Assembly (NCBI RefSeq): GCF_042681825.1
Contig: NZ_JBHUGH010000002.1
Span: forward strand, 1 to 64,000
Source of the DNA: Halodurantibacterium flavum
GTDB taxonomy: Bacteria; Pseudomonadota; Alphaproteobacteria; Rhodobacterales; Rhodobacteraceae
DNA: 64,000 bases
Direction of reading: 5' to 3'
Made by a program: the position numbers and the translations under genes. Of this stretch, positions 49,059 to 58,648 are shown in pieces. The notes beneath the pieces are model-generated. The model did not search any database, had not been told where the DNA came from, and worked only from the letters and a program-made list of their open reading frames with translations. Each line of letters opens with the position of its first letter. Position 1 is the stretch's first letter.

Positions 49059-50864
49059 ATGACCCCCGTTCTTTCCGTCAGGAACCTGACCACATCCTTT
49101 CTCGTGGACGGCGCGTGGAAGGACGTGGTGCGCAACATCTCGTTCGACGTGATGCCGGGCGAAACCCTCGCCATCGTCGGCGAAAGCGGCTCGGGCAAAA
49201 GCGTCACCTCGCTTTCCGCCATGGGGCTGCTGCCCAAGGGCCAGAGCCGGGTCGAGGGCGAGATCCTGCTGAACGGCCGCGACCTGCTGCAACTGTCCGA
49301 GCGCGAGATGCGGGGCGTGCGCGGCAACGAGATGGCGATGATCTTTCAGGAGCCGATGACGAGCCTGAACCCGATCTTCACCATCGGCCGCCAGATTTCC
49401 GAGGTGCTGACCCGGCACCGGGGCATGACCGCCGCCGAGGCCCGGGCCGAGACGATCCGCACGCTGGAAAAGGTGCGCATTCCCAATGCCGCCAGCCGCT
49501 TTGACGAATATCCGCATCAGTTTTCCGGCGGGATGCGCCAGCGGGTGATGATCGCGATGGCGCTGGCGGCGCGACCGAAACTGCTGATCGCGGATGAACC
49601 GACCACCGCGCTCGACGTGACGATCCAGGGGCAGATCCTCGACCTGATCAAGCAGTTGCAGGAAGAAGAGGGGATGTCGGTTCTCTTCATCACCCATGAC
49701 ATGGGCGTGGTGGCGGAAATCGCCGACCGGACCGTCGTCATGTTCCGGGGCGACCAGATCGAAACCGGCCCCACCACCGACATCTTCCGCAACGGGCAGG
49801 AGCCCTATACCCGCGCGCTGCTCGCCTCGGTCCCGGCGCTGGGGTCGATGCAGGGGCAGGCCCAGCCGCTGCGTTTTCCGCGCGTGGACATGACAAGCGG
49901 CGTGACCACGCCGCCCGTTCCGATGCGCGACACGGTCGATCACCGCAAGACCCCGGTGCTGGAGGTGAAGAACCTTGTGACCCGCTTCCCCATCCGGGGC
50001 GGCATCTTTGGCCGCGTGACGGGCAATGTCCATGCGGTGGAAAATGTGTCCTTCAGCCTGCAGCAGGGGGAAACCCTGTCGATCGTGGGCGAATCCGGCT
50101 GTGGCAAATCGACGACCGGGCGGTCGCTGATGCGGCTGGTGGAACCGCAGTCGGGCGAGGTTCAGCTGGACGGCTATGACGTGCTGCGGCTGAGCGGGGC
50201 GGGACTGCGGGGCCTGCGCCGGTCGGTGCAGATGATCTTTCAGGACCCGTTTTCCAGCCTCAATCCGCGCATGACGGTGGGCGATGCGGTGGCCGAACCC
50301 TTTCTGCACCACAGGCTCGGCACCCGGGCCGAGGCGCGCGACAAGGCGGCAAGCCTGCTGGAGCGTGTGGGCCTGCCCGCCAGCATGATGGCCCGCTATC
50401 CGCATGAATTTTCGGGCGGCCAGCGTCAGCGGATCGCCATCGCGCGGGCGTTGTCGCTGAACCCCAAGGTGATCGTCGCGGACGAATCCGTCTCGGCGCT
50501 GGATGTCTCGATCAAGGCGCAGGTCTGCAACCTGCTCATGGACCTGCAAGAGGAATTCGACCTCGCATTCCTGTTCATCAGCCATGACATGGCCGTGGTG
50601 GAACGCGTGAGCCACCGCGTGGCGGTGATGTATCTGGGCGAGATCGTCGAAATCGGCCCCCGCGCCGCGGTGTTCGAGGACCCGCAGCATCCCTATACGA
50701 AAAAGCTGATGGCGGCGGTGCCCGTCCCCGACCCTGCGCGGCGGGGCGTGAAACGGGGTCTGTCGGTCGATGAGCTTAAAAGCCCCGTGCGCCCGGCTGA
50801 CTATACGCCCCCGCGCCGCGACTACCGCGAGGTCGCGCCGGGTCATCTGGTGATGGTCGCCTGA
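49059..50864 (+). CDS. Fused dual-ATPase of a peptide ABC transporter (GsiA/DppDF fusion type)
   Basis: 601 residues carrying two ABC domains. First (about 1-260): GESGSGKS, signature FSGGMRQR, Walker B LLIADEPTTALD. Second (about 305-590): GESGCGKST, FSGGQRQR, Walker B VIVADESVSALD. This replaces separate D and F subunits, as in the glutathione transporter GsiA. GAGG lies upstream of the ATG, 10 bases after the DUF1028 stop. Last gene of the GntR-led operon. Confidence 0.94.
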   Translation: MTPVLSVRNLTTSFLVDGAWKDVVRNISFDVMPGETLAIVGESGSGKSVTSLSAMGLLPKGQSRVEGEILLNGRDLLQLSEREMRGVRGNEMAMIFQEPMTSLNPIFTIGRQISEVLTRHRGMTAAEARAETIRTLEKVRIPNAASRFDEYPHQFSGGMRQRVMIAMALAARPKLLIADEPTTALDVTIQGQILDLIKQLQEEEGMSVLFITHDMGVVAEIADRTVVMFRGDQIETGPTTDIFRNGQEPYTRALLASVPALGSMQGQAQPLRFPRVDMTSGVTTPPVPMRDTVDHRKTPVLEVKNLVTRFPIRGGIFGRVTGNVHAVENVSFSLQQGETLSIVGESGCGKSTTGRSLMRLVEPQSGEVQLDGYDVLRLSGAGLRGLRRSVQMIFQDPFSSLNPRMTVGDAVAEPFLHHRLGTRAEARDKAASLLERVGLPASMMARYPHEFSGGQRQRIAIARALSLNPKVIVADESVSALDVSIKAQVCNLLMDLQEEFDLAFLFISHDMAVVERVSHRVAVMYLGEIVEIGPRAAVFEDPQHPYTKKLMAAVPVPDPARRGVKRGLSVDELKSPVRPADYTPPRRDYREVAPGHLVMVA

Positions 50865-51006
50865 GCGCAGATCCTCCAGGGCCGTTCCATGACATTGCAA
50901 ACGGCGCCGGCGTCGCGGTGCAGCGTACCAGCAATCGCATGATCGGGATGATGGCGTGGTCGATCCATGCGCCCAGCGGGTCAGACTGTCGCCCGCGCAG
51001 GATGGA
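50865..51006. other. Short convergent spacer
   Basis: Spacer between the fused ATPase and matB stops. No gene and no good terminator stem was found. Confidence 0.4.
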
Positions 51007-52512
51007 TCACCCAAAAACCCCCGCAAAGCGTTCGCGAAGCAGATTCTTCTGCACCTTTCCCATGGTGTTGCGGGGCAGTTCGTCGACAAAGACCACGGCC
51101 TTGGGTTGCTTGAACCGCGCCAGCCGTCCTTGCAGCGCCTCAAGGATCGCCTCGACGCTGATCTCCCCGCGCCGGACCACCACCGCCAGCACGGCCTCGC
51201 CGAAATCGCGATGCCTGACGCCGATCACCGCGCTTTCCAGCACCGCCGGCAGCGCGTCGATTTCGGCCTCAACCTCACGCGGGTAGACGTTGAGCCCGCC
51301 CGAAATCACCAGATCCTTGCTCCGCCCGACGATCTGCAGATAGCCGTTCGCATCGAACTGCCCCAGATCGCCGGTGATGAAGAAACCGTCCGCGCGCAGT
51401 TCCTCGGCCGTCTTTTCCGGCATCCGCCAATAGCCCTTGAACACATTGGGGCCGCGCACCTCGATCATGCCGACCTCGCCGGGCGGTACCGTCTGGCCGC
51501 TTGCCGGATCGGTCAGCCGCAGATCAACGCCGGGCAGGGGCAATCCGACCGTGCCTGCGATGCGCGCCCCGTCATAGGGGTTGGAAATAGTCATGTTCGT
51601 TTCGGTCATGCCGTAACGCTCAAGAATTGCATGTCCCGTACGCTCGGACCATGCGTGGTGGGTCTCCTCCAGCAACGGCGCCGAGCCGGAAACGAAGAGC
51701 CGCATTCCCGCGCAGGCCTCGCGTGTCAGGCCGGGCTGATCCAGCAGACGGGTGTAGAAGGTGGGCACGCCCATCAGAACGGTTGCCCGCGGCATAAGCG
51801 ACAGGACCTGCAAAGGGTCGAATTTCGGCAGAAAGATCATCGATGCGCCAGACAGAAACGCCACATTGATCGCCACGAACAGCCCGTGCGTGTGAAAGAT
51901 CGGCAGCGCGTGGATCAGCACGTCGTCGGCGCTGAACCGCCACGCCTCGCACAGGGTCCGCGCATTCGACAGAAGGTTGCCGTGGGTCAGCATCGCCCCC
52001 TTGGAACGCCCCGTCGTGCCCGAGGTATAGAGCAACGCTGCCAGGTCATCCTCGCCGCGCGGCACGGTGTCGAATTCCGTCGACGCCCGTTCTGCCGCCT
52101 CAGCCAGCGAGCCATCCCCCGCCGCGCCAAGGGTCACAAGTCGGGCCCCGGCCTCTGCGGCGACACCCGCCAGCGCATCTGCCTGCGCGGGGTCGCAGAC
52201 AAAGACGGCAGGCTCGGCATCGTTCAGGAAATAGCCGATCTCGGCGGCGGTGTAGCCGGTGTTGAGCGGCAGGAACACCGCACCGGCCCGGATCGTGGCC
52301 AGATAGAGGACGATACCGTTCACCGACTTCTCGATCTGTGCGGCGACGCGCGCGCCGGGCGTCACGCCCAATTCGACCAACGCCTGCGCCATCTGCGCGC
52401 TGCGCCGGGCGAGGTCGGAGTAGCGGCTCGGATCGCCGCCGTCCGTTTCCATCGCCACCGCATCCGGTTGCGGGGCCCGTGCGATCAGGTGGTCGTAGAG
52501 ATTTGCAGTCAT
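51007..52512 (-). CDS. matB: Malonyl-CoA synthetase (MatB)
   Basis: 501-residue acyl-CoA synthetase of the ANL superfamily. P-loop LLYTSGTTGRSKGAMLTHGN, the A5-type GMTETNMTISNPYDGAR, and A8 region SKDLVISGGLNVYPREVEAEI with the late catalytic Lys in PRNTMGKVQKNLLR are intact. The sequence resembles MatB and the gene follows malonyl-CoA decarboxylase by 17 bases, so malonate + ATP + CoA to malonyl-CoA is the expected reaction. A generic acid-CoA ligase is the alternative. Confidence 0.92.
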   Translation of the reverse strand: MTANLYDHLIARAPQPDAVAMETDGGDPSRYSDLARRSAQMAQALVELGVTPGARVAAQIEKSVNGIVLYLATIRAGAVFLPLNTGYTAAEIGYFLNDAEPAVFVCDPAQADALAGVAAEAGARLVTLGAAGDGSLAEAAERASTEFDTVPRGEDDLAALLYTSGTTGRSKGAMLTHGNLLSNARTLCEAWRFSADDVLIHALPIFHTHGLFVAINVAFLSGASMIFLPKFDPLQVLSLMPRATVLMGVPTFYTRLLDQPGLTREACAGMRLFVSGSAPLLEETHHAWSERTGHAILERYGMTETNMTISNPYDGARIAGTVGLPLPGVDLRLTDPASGQTVPPGEVGMIEVRGPNVFKGYWRMPEKTAEELRADGFFITGDLGQFDANGYLQIVGRSKDLVISGGLNVYPREVEAEIDALPAVLESAVIGVRHRDFGEAVLAVVVRRGEISVEAILEALQGRLARFKQPKAVVFVDELPRNTMGKVQKNLLRERFAGVFG

Positions 52513-52529
52513 CGGTACATCCGTCAGTG

Positions 52530-53888
52530 TCAGGAAGTCATCTGGGCAGGCAGAGCGCGGCGCACCGGGTCCGAGGCGACAACCTCTCCCCGTTCGGCGA
52601 AGGCCTCATGGTTGCGCTCGATATCCTCGAGCGCATAGCGGTAATTCACCATCAGCCCGTGCGACTGGCGCAGCCCGTTCGGGGACAGATCGCCCAAGGG
52701 GTTCAGCCGTTCGAGCCGTGCGCCGTTGCCCAGATGGAAACGCGCCACCGGATCCAGGACACGCCCGCGTCTGTCACGCGCGCTCAGGAAATAGAAGGCG
52801 GCGGCCGGCACCAAGGCCGCGCCTATCGCCGTGGCGCGGTCGGGGTCCTTTTCCCAGCCGGGCACATCCAGCCCCGTCAGGGCCTCGCGCAGCGGCGCAG
52901 GCAGCGATTGGCCGGTCTCATCGCGCCGCATCGTCTCCAGCCAGCGCGCGAAACCGGGGACCGGCGACAGGGTGACGAAGACCTGCACCTGCGGAAGCTC
53001 GGCGCGCAGCACTTCCACCACCTGCTTGATGAGGAAGTTGCCGAAAGACACGCCCGCCAGCCCGCGCTGGGTGTTGGAGATCGAATAGAACACGGCTGTC
53101 GCGGCCTCGTGCGCGCCGATCGGCTGACGAGCCAGGTCGAGGAGCGGGGCAATGGCGGCAGGCGTCCCGGTCGTCAGCGCGACCTCGACGAATATCAGCG
53201 GTTCATCGGGCAATTGCGGATGAAAGAACGCATAGCAGCGGCGATCAGGGGGTTGCAGCCGGTTGCGCAGATCGTCCCAGTTGCGGATTTCGTGCACGGC
53301 TTCGTAGCGGATGATCTTTTCGAGGATATTCGCGGGCGTGGCCCAGTCGATCTGCCTCAGGCTCAGGAAACCGCGATTGAACCACGACGCGAAGAGATGC
53401 ACAAAGTCGTCGTTGACAGGGCGCAGCAGCGGCATCTCGGGCAGCGCGTCCAGCAGGTCGACCCGCATCTGCAACAGGATCTGGGTGCCGCCCGGCGCCT
53501 GGTTGATCCGTCGGAACAGTTCTTGCCGGCGCGGCTCCGAGGCAGCGTGAAGTGCATCCAGCGCGCCTGCCTGCCCATGCGTCACCGCGTTCATGGCTTC
53601 GGTGGCGCGGGCGGGATCGGGCCCGAACTTCTCGGCCAGCAGGATCAGGAAGGCCAGCCGCTGATCGCGCGCCGCCGCGGCATAGGCCCGACCCAGCGAA
53701 TCCGCCAGCGCCACCCCCGCCGCCTCGCCGCGACGAGACAGAAGAACCTCGGCCAGCTGCGCCAGATCCGGCGCGGCCATCAAGGGGACGTCGGTGCGTC
53801 CCCCGAGCAGGGCGCGCCCGCGCTCGGTGAGGGTGTCGAGGATCTCGGCCAGAAAAGCCGGGCGATCCGGGCGAAACGGACGGAACAT
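52530..53888 (-). CDS. matA: Malonyl-CoA decarboxylase (MatA)
   Basis: 452-residue enzyme converting malonyl-CoA to acetyl-CoA and CO2. An N-terminal helical domain is followed by the GNAT-like catalytic domain: FYSISNTQRGLAGVSFGNFLIKQV, FVTLSPVPGFARWL (Ser of the active site) and FHLGNGARLERLNPLGDLSPNG (His). With MatB it gives a complete malonate-to-acetyl-CoA route. The ATG has GAGG upstream. Divergent from a GntR regulator. Confidence 0.94.
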   Translation of the reverse strand: MFRPFRPDRPAFLAEILDTLTERGRALLGGRTDVPLMAAPDLAQLAEVLLSRRGEAAGVALADSLGRAYAAAARDQRLAFLILLAEKFGPDPARATEAMNAVTHGQAGALDALHAASEPRRQELFRRINQAPGGTQILLQMRVDLLDALPEMPLLRPVNDDFVHLFASWFNRGFLSLRQIDWATPANILEKIIRYEAVHEIRNWDDLRNRLQPPDRRCYAFFHPQLPDEPLIFVEVALTTGTPAAIAPLLDLARQPIGAHEAATAVFYSISNTQRGLAGVSFGNFLIKQVVEVLRAELPQVQVFVTLSPVPGFARWLETMRRDETGQSLPAPLREALTGLDVPGWEKDPDRATAIGAALVPAAAFYFLSARDRRGRVLDPVARFHLGNGARLERLNPLGDLSPNGLRQSHGLMVNYRYALEDIERNHEAFAERGEVVASDPVRRALPAQMTS

Positions 53889-53951
53889 GGCGCCTCAGGG
53901 GGCTGATCGAGGGTGACAGAAGATACAGAGCATCATATACTGATCTCCTCC

Positions 53952-53965
53952 TGTTGTATATAACA
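53952..53965. promoter_or_regulatory. Candidate operator of the malonate regulator
   Basis: TGTTgTATAtAACA, 12 of 14 positions symmetric, in the 109-base spacer between matA and the divergent GntR gene. I recall MatR-type sites as TTGTA...TACAA palindromes, which this resembles. Confidence 0.5.
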
Positions 53966-53997
53966 TTAGCGCGGATAGATAGAGAGAGTAGCCTTCA

Positions 53998-54663
53998 TTG
54001 CCGTCACAGCCGAATGTAAGCCGCATACGCCAATCTCTGGAGACGGCGATCCTGAGCGGCGACTACCTGCCCGGGGCCCGACTTGACCCGGAAGCGCTGG
54101 CCCGCAGCTTCGGCTGTTCGCGCACCCCGATCCGCGATGCGCTGCAGCAGCTTGAAAGCTCCGGACTGGTGCAGGTCCAACCGAAATGCGGCACCTTCGT
54201 CACGCAATGGAGCGTCGAGGAACTCGCCGAGCGGTTCGAGGTGATGGCCGAGGTCGAGGCCAGCTGTGCCCGTCTCGCCGCGCGGCGCATCTCCGAGGCG
54301 GAACTCGCAGACTTCACCGCCGCCCATGAAGGCTGCGTCGCGGCGGCGCAGACCGGCGATGTGGAGGACTATTATCTTGCCAATACCCGGTTTCACCGAT
54401 GCCTCTACATGGCGACCCATAACCGCTTTCTGGTGGACGAGGCGACGCGGCTGCACCGGATGCTTCAGCCCTACCGCCGCCTGCAATTGCGCGGCCGCAA
54501 TCGTATCGCCGGATCTCTGGCCGAGCATGAGGCGATCCTGACCGCTGTGGGCCGCGGCGATGCCGAAGGGGCAGGGCAGGCGACCCATACGCATATCATC
54601 GTGCAGGGGGACCGCTTTCACGATCTGATCGCCGCGATACGCGATGCGGCGCCAACCGCCTGA
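53998..54663 (+). CDS. GntR-family (FCD) regulator of malonate genes
   Basis: 221 residues: winged helix SLETAILSGDYLPGARLDPEALARSFGCSRTPIRDALQQLESSGLVQVQPKCGTFV, and FCD effector domain (AEVEASCARLAARRI, YYLANTRFHRCLYMATHN, SLAEHEAILTAVGRGD with metal-site His). The likely start is TTG 53998 behind purine-rich AGAGAGAGTAG; no nearby ATG fits. Divergent from matA-matB with a palindrome between them, so it is the probable MatR-type regulator responding to malonate or malonyl-CoA. Confidence 0.88.
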   Translation: MPSQPNVSRIRQSLETAILSGDYLPGARLDPEALARSFGCSRTPIRDALQQLESSGLVQVQPKCGTFVTQWSVEELAERFEVMAEVEASCARLAARRISEAELADFTAAHEGCVAAAQTGDVEDYYLANTRFHRCLYMATHNRFLVDEATRLHRMLQPYRRLQLRGRNRIAGSLAEHEAILTAVGRGDAEGAGQATHTHIIVQGDRFHDLIAAIRDAAPTA

Positions 54664-54692
54664 CAGGCGCCCGGGTCCGCCACCCGCGCCCG

Positions 54693-55748
54693 TCATCGGA
54701 TCTGCACCACCTGATCGCGCGCGGCCGCAGCCCAGACCGGGGCGCCGACCTCGTAGATCTCATGCGGACGGGCGACCACGCGCATTTCCAGCCCTGCCTC
54801 GGTGGCGAACACGTAATCCCAGGTCTCGCCCAGAAACGCGCGCGCGGTGATGCGCCCGGGCAGCTTGAGCGCATTTTCGGCGGGCTCCTCCACGCTCAGA
54901 TGCAGGGATTGCGGGCGGATTGACACGAAGACCTCGGTATCCGCGCCGGTGAACAGCGCGTCCGGCAGGGTGAAGCCTGTAAAATCGACCCCCGCGGCGC
55001 CGCGCCGCCCGGTCAATTGATTGGTCCGCCCGATGAAGCCCGCGACGAAGCGTGTCTTGGGACGGGTGTAGATCTCGTACGGCGTGTCGATCTGTTCCAC
55101 CCGGCCGTGATTGATCACCGCGATCCGGTCCGATGTGACCATCGCCTCGCTCTGGTCATGGGTCACATAGACCGAGGTAATGCGGAATTCATCATGGATG
55201 CGCTTGATCTCGAAGCGCATGTCCTCGCGCAGCGAGGCATCGAGATTGGACAGCGGCTCATCGAGCAGCAGCAGCTTGGGCCGGATGACCAGCGCCCGCG
55301 CAAGCGCCACCCGCTGCTGCTGCCCGCCGGACAATTCGGACGGATAGCGGTCAGCCAGCATGTTCAGACGCACCGCTTCCAGCATCTCGCCCGTCCGGCG
55401 CTTTACCTCGGCCCGGTCCAGCTTGCGCAGGTTCAGGCCAAAGGCCACGTTCTGTGCCACGGTCATGTTGGGCCAGATCGCATAGCTCTGGAAGATCATC
55501 GACATGCCGCGCTTTTCCGGCGGCAGCGAATTCTGCGGCGACGATACCTCGACCCCGTCCAGAATGATCGAGCCCGAGGTCGGCGCCAGAAACCCTGCAA
55601 TCATGCGCAGCGTCGTGGTCTTGCCACAGCCCGACGGACCCAGCAACGACAGGAACTCGCCCGGCTGAAGCTCGATATTCACATCCTTGACGGCATCGAC
55701 AGCCCCGAAGCGGCGCCCGAGGTCTTTCAGGACCAGACCCTTCATCAA
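54693..55748 (-). CDS. ABC transporter ATP-binding protein (PotA/FbpC type)
   Basis: 351 residues: ABC domain with Walker A GPSGCGKTT, signature LSGGQQQR, Walker B LLLLDEPLSNLDA, H-loop VTHDQSEAM, followed by a TOBE-like C-terminal regulatory domain (ADTEVFVSIRPQSLHL). Such proteins power Fe(III), polyamine, thiamine or phosphonate importers. Overlaps the permease gene by 4 bases. Last gene of the unit that starts with the UGSC protein. Confidence 0.94.
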   Translation of the reverse strand: MMKGLVLKDLGRRFGAVDAVKDVNIELQPGEFLSLLGPSGCGKTTTLRMIAGFLAPTSGSIILDGVEVSSPQNSLPPEKRGMSMIFQSYAIWPNMTVAQNVAFGLNLRKLDRAEVKRRTGEMLEAVRLNMLADRYPSELSGGQQQRVALARALVIRPKLLLLDEPLSNLDASLREDMRFEIKRIHDEFRITSVYVTHDQSEAMVTSDRIAVINHGRVEQIDTPYEIYTRPKTRFVAGFIGRTNQLTGRRGAAGVDFTGFTLPDALFTGADTEVFVSIRPQSLHLSVEEPAENALKLPGRITARAFLGETWDYVFATEAGLEMRVVARPHEIYEVGAPVWAAAARDQVVQIR

Positions 55749-57472
55749 CTTCTCCTCAGCATGAAATCACGGCCCAGAAGCCTGACGCCCACCAGCACGA
55801 TGGCGGCAATGATCAGCAACAGCACGCTGCCCAGGGCGGCGAGGCGCTCGAAAGTTCCCTCCTCGCTCATGTCCAGCAACACGACAGAGACCACCCGCGT
55901 GTGCGGTCCCACCAGAAACACGGCGGTGGAAAGCTCCTGCGCGGCGGGCACGAAGATCAGGATCCAGCCCGAGGCCAGCGTCCGCTTCAGGAGCGGCGCC
56001 ACGACCTTGCGGATCGCGGTGAACTGGCCCCCGCCCAGGATGCGCACGGCCTCCTCCATCTCGGGGTTGATCGCGCGGACCCCGTTGTTCGAGGTGGTAT
56101 AGGCGATGGGCAGAAAGCGGGTGGTAAAGGCGAGGATCAGGATGATGTAGGTGCCATAGAGCCCCACCGGCGGCAGCGCATAGACCGCGTAGAAGCCGAT
56201 GGCCAGCACGATGCCCGGAATGACGTAGGGCGACATGCACAGGAAGGCCAGTACCCCGCCATAGGGCAGCAGGCGGCGCTGCACGACATAGGCGATCGAG
56301 AGCGCCAGCATGATCGCCAGCGTCGCCGCCGCCGCCCCGGTGAAGACGCTGGTCCAGAGGGCTTGTTGCGAGCTCGAATGCTGGAACAGCACATAGTGGA
56401 AATGACCGAGCGTGAAGTTCCCCGCGCTGAAGCCGTTGACCCAGGATTTGCTGAAGGCGGCCAGGATCAGCACGATCAGCGGCATCGCCACGGCCAGCAG
56501 CACGACGACCAGCACATAGGCCAGCACCGCCCATTTCCAGCGCCCCAGTTCGGTGATCCGGCGTTCGCCGCCCTTGCCGCCCAGGGCGGTATAGCCCTTG
56601 CGCCCCAGCACCCGGCGTTGCAGCAGCAACAGCCCCACCGTGATGCCCAGCAACGGGATCGAATAGGCGGCCGCAACCTCGATGCGCACGGGGAAAGAGA
56701 AAAACTCGGCCAACTGGATCACCACCACCGGAAACCGCGCCGGGATCGAGATCAGCGCCGGCACCCCATAAAGCGCGATCGAGACCAGAAAGGTGAGGAG
56801 CGCGCTGCCCAGAATGGTCGGCAGGACCATGGGCAGGGTGATCTTGAACGCGGTGCGGAACGGGCCGGCCCCGAGGATATTGGCCGCATCCTCCATCTCG
56901 CTCGACAGAAGTTCGAAAGCAGCGCTGACCAGAATGAAGGTGGTGAAGAAGGTGCTCAGCGCCATGACAAGCACCAGCCCGGGAAAGCTGAAGATGTTGA
57001 CCAGTGGCACCGAGGCACCGGTCAGTGCCACCCAGGCCTGATTGATGAAGCCGGCATTCGGCCCGGCAAGCAGGATCCAGCCCACGCCGGTCAGATAGGG
57101 TGGCATCAGGAACGCACCGAAGAGAGCGAACCGCACCAGATTGCGCCCCGGCATGTTGGTGCGCGTGCAGGCCCAGGCGGTCGGCACGGCCATCAGCAGG
57201 GCCAGAACGGTGGTCGCACCGCCCATCAGCAGCGTGTTCCACAACGCCTGCACATGCCGCGCGCGGCCATAGGCGGTGACGTAGTTCTCCAGCGTGAAGC
57301 CGCCGGTTGCCGCGCTGGTGAAGCTTTTCACCAGCAGCATGGCGATGGGCGCGATCACCAGGATCGCAAGGGTCAGGGCAAGGCCCAGCCAGACCAGGCG
57401 GCCCGGTTGCAGCACGCCCAGACGGATTGCAAGGTGGCGCGCCGGCGCGGCCGGTTGTGTCTCAAGGGTCAT
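55745..57472 (-). CDS. ABC transporter permease, two fused domains (FbpB/ThiP type)
   Basis: 575-residue membrane protein with two BPD_transp_1 units, each ending in an EAA loop (DAANILGAGPFRTAFKITLPMVLPTI in the first half, EAVRILGGGQFTAIRKVVAPLLKRTL in the second). About twelve hydrophobic segments in total. This duplicated layout marks Fe(III)/thiamine-type permeases. It follows the binding-protein gene after a strong intercistronic hairpin. Confidence 0.94.
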   Translation of the reverse strand: MTLETQPAAPARHLAIRLGVLQPGRLVWLGLALTLAILVIAPIAMLLVKSFTSAATGGFTLENYVTAYGRARHVQALWNTLLMGGATTVLALLMAVPTAWACTRTNMPGRNLVRFALFGAFLMPPYLTGVGWILLAGPNAGFINQAWVALTGASVPLVNIFSFPGLVLVMALSTFFTTFILVSAAFELLSSEMEDAANILGAGPFRTAFKITLPMVLPTILGSALLTFLVSIALYGVPALISIPARFPVVVIQLAEFFSFPVRIEVAAAYSIPLLGITVGLLLLQRRVLGRKGYTALGGKGGERRITELGRWKWAVLAYVLVVVLLAVAMPLIVLILAAFSKSWVNGFSAGNFTLGHFHYVLFQHSSSQQALWTSVFTGAAAATLAIMLALSIAYVVQRRLLPYGGVLAFLCMSPYVIPGIVLAIGFYAVYALPPVGLYGTYIILILAFTTRFLPIAYTTSNNGVRAINPEMEEAVRILGGGQFTAIRKVVAPLLKRTLASGWILIFVPAAQELSTAVFLVGPHTRVVSVVLLDMSEEGTFERLAALGSVLLLIIAAIVLVGVRLLGRDFMLRRS

Positions 57473-57498
57473 GGGAATTCCCCGCTGCGTTCAGGATC

Positions 57499-57527
57499 GG
57501 CCGGCCGCCCTTTCGGGGCCGCCGGCC
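57499..57527 (-). promoter_or_regulatory. Strong intercistronic hairpin between binding-protein and permease genes
   Basis: Arms GGCCGGCCGCCC (57499-57510) and GGGCCGCCGGCC (57516-57527) form 11 of 12 pairs around a 5-base loop, 12 bases past the binding-protein stop on the minus strand. Typical of differential expression of receptor over permease. Confidence 0.62.
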
Positions 57528-57538
57528 TTGGCGTGGGG

Positions 57539-58576
57539 TCAGATGCCGAAGATATCGCGGAACATCTCGACAACGTCCTGCTGATATTCCAGCGACTCCT
57601 CGATCGAGACGGACAGCACGCTGACCTCGTTGAGATCCGGCGTACCCTCGGGGGTTTCGACGTCGGTGCGCAGCGGGTTGCGTCCCATCGAGGCCAGCCA
57701 TTCCGAGAAGGTCGTCGAGGCCATGAACTCGGCAAAGAGCCGGGCACTGTTCGGGTTGCGCGACCCGGCCAGCACGGCGGCGGCGCTCGGTGGCAGGAAC
57801 ATCCCCTCTTCCGGCACCGAGAGGCCGACCGGGCGACCCTCGCGCATCGCATCGCGCCCAAGCGCCAGAGAGGTCACGGTCAGCGACCGTTCGCCCGTGG
57901 TGACCAGCGTATATCCATCGGCGATCGAGCGGCCGATCTGGGGATCGTTTTCGGCCATATCCTCGAAGAACTCGCGCCCATAGAGCAGATACATCGCGAT
58001 CGCCCATTGCCCCGCGCTGCCCGAGAAACCGGGATGCGCGATGGCGGCCTGATTGCGCCAGCGCGGGTCGGTCAGATCGGCCCAGCTGGTCGGCACCTCG
58101 TCCGGCGATACCAGATCGGTGTTGTAGACAAAACCGAAGGGCGAGACACCTGCGACGAAATAATAGCCCTCCTGGTCGTTGAGCGCAGCCAGCGAGGGCT
58201 GCATGCCGGACAGGTTCTCGGGCATGTATTGCGCCAGCCCGCCCAGGGCCTTGAACTCCTCGAAGTCGGAGACGCTGTTGGTGCTGACGACATCGCCCTG
58301 CACCGCATTCGCCTGGATTTCCTGCACGACCCGCTGCAACGTGCTGGCGCCATTGGCGCGCACGGGAAAACAGCCGATCCCCTCGAACCGCGCCGAGAAC
58401 AGCGCACAGACCTGTTCGGCCTGTTCGGTGGTCAACTGCGAGGTGTACCAGGTGACCCCGCTTTCCCCCCGCGCCGCCTCGTAAAGCGCGGCCTCGGTGG
58501 TGGTCATTTCCGTCGCCTGCGCCATCGACGCAGGCAGAATAAGACTGGACAACACCAGCCCCTTGATCGTGTTCAT
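57539..58576 (-). CDS. ABC transporter substrate-binding protein (Fe(III)/family 1 type)
   Basis: 345 residues with a signal peptide (MNTIKGLVLSSLILPASMAQA). Mature part: VTWYTSQLTTEQAEQVCALFSARF, the usual family-1 opening, then VGVSPFGFVYNTDLV and SWADLTDPRWRNQAAIAHP, which resemble FbpA/iron- or organophosphate-type receptors. It contains two cysteines near residues 57 and 69, which could form a disulfide. Ligand unknown. Starts 72 bases after the TrxR-like gene in the same direction. Confidence 0.92.
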   Translation of the reverse strand: MNTIKGLVLSSLILPASMAQATEMTTTEAALYEAARGESGVTWYTSQLTTEQAEQVCALFSARFEGIGCFPVRANGASTLQRVVQEIQANAVQGDVVSTNSVSDFEEFKALGGLAQYMPENLSGMQPSLAALNDQEGYYFVAGVSPFGFVYNTDLVSPDEVPTSWADLTDPRWRNQAAIAHPGFSGSAGQWAIAMYLLYGREFFEDMAENDPQIGRSIADGYTLVTTGERSLTVTSLALGRDAMREGRPVGLSVPEEGMFLPPSAAAVLAGSRNPNSARLFAEFMASTTFSEWLASMGRNPLRTDVETPEGTPDLNEVSVLSVSIEESLEYQQDVVEMFRDIFGI

Positions 58577-58648
58577 CAGATCCTCCTCCCTTTGGCGTCG
58601 CGCTCCCGCGACGGTTGGCCGGCTCTCACCCCGGCACGACGACAGGGT

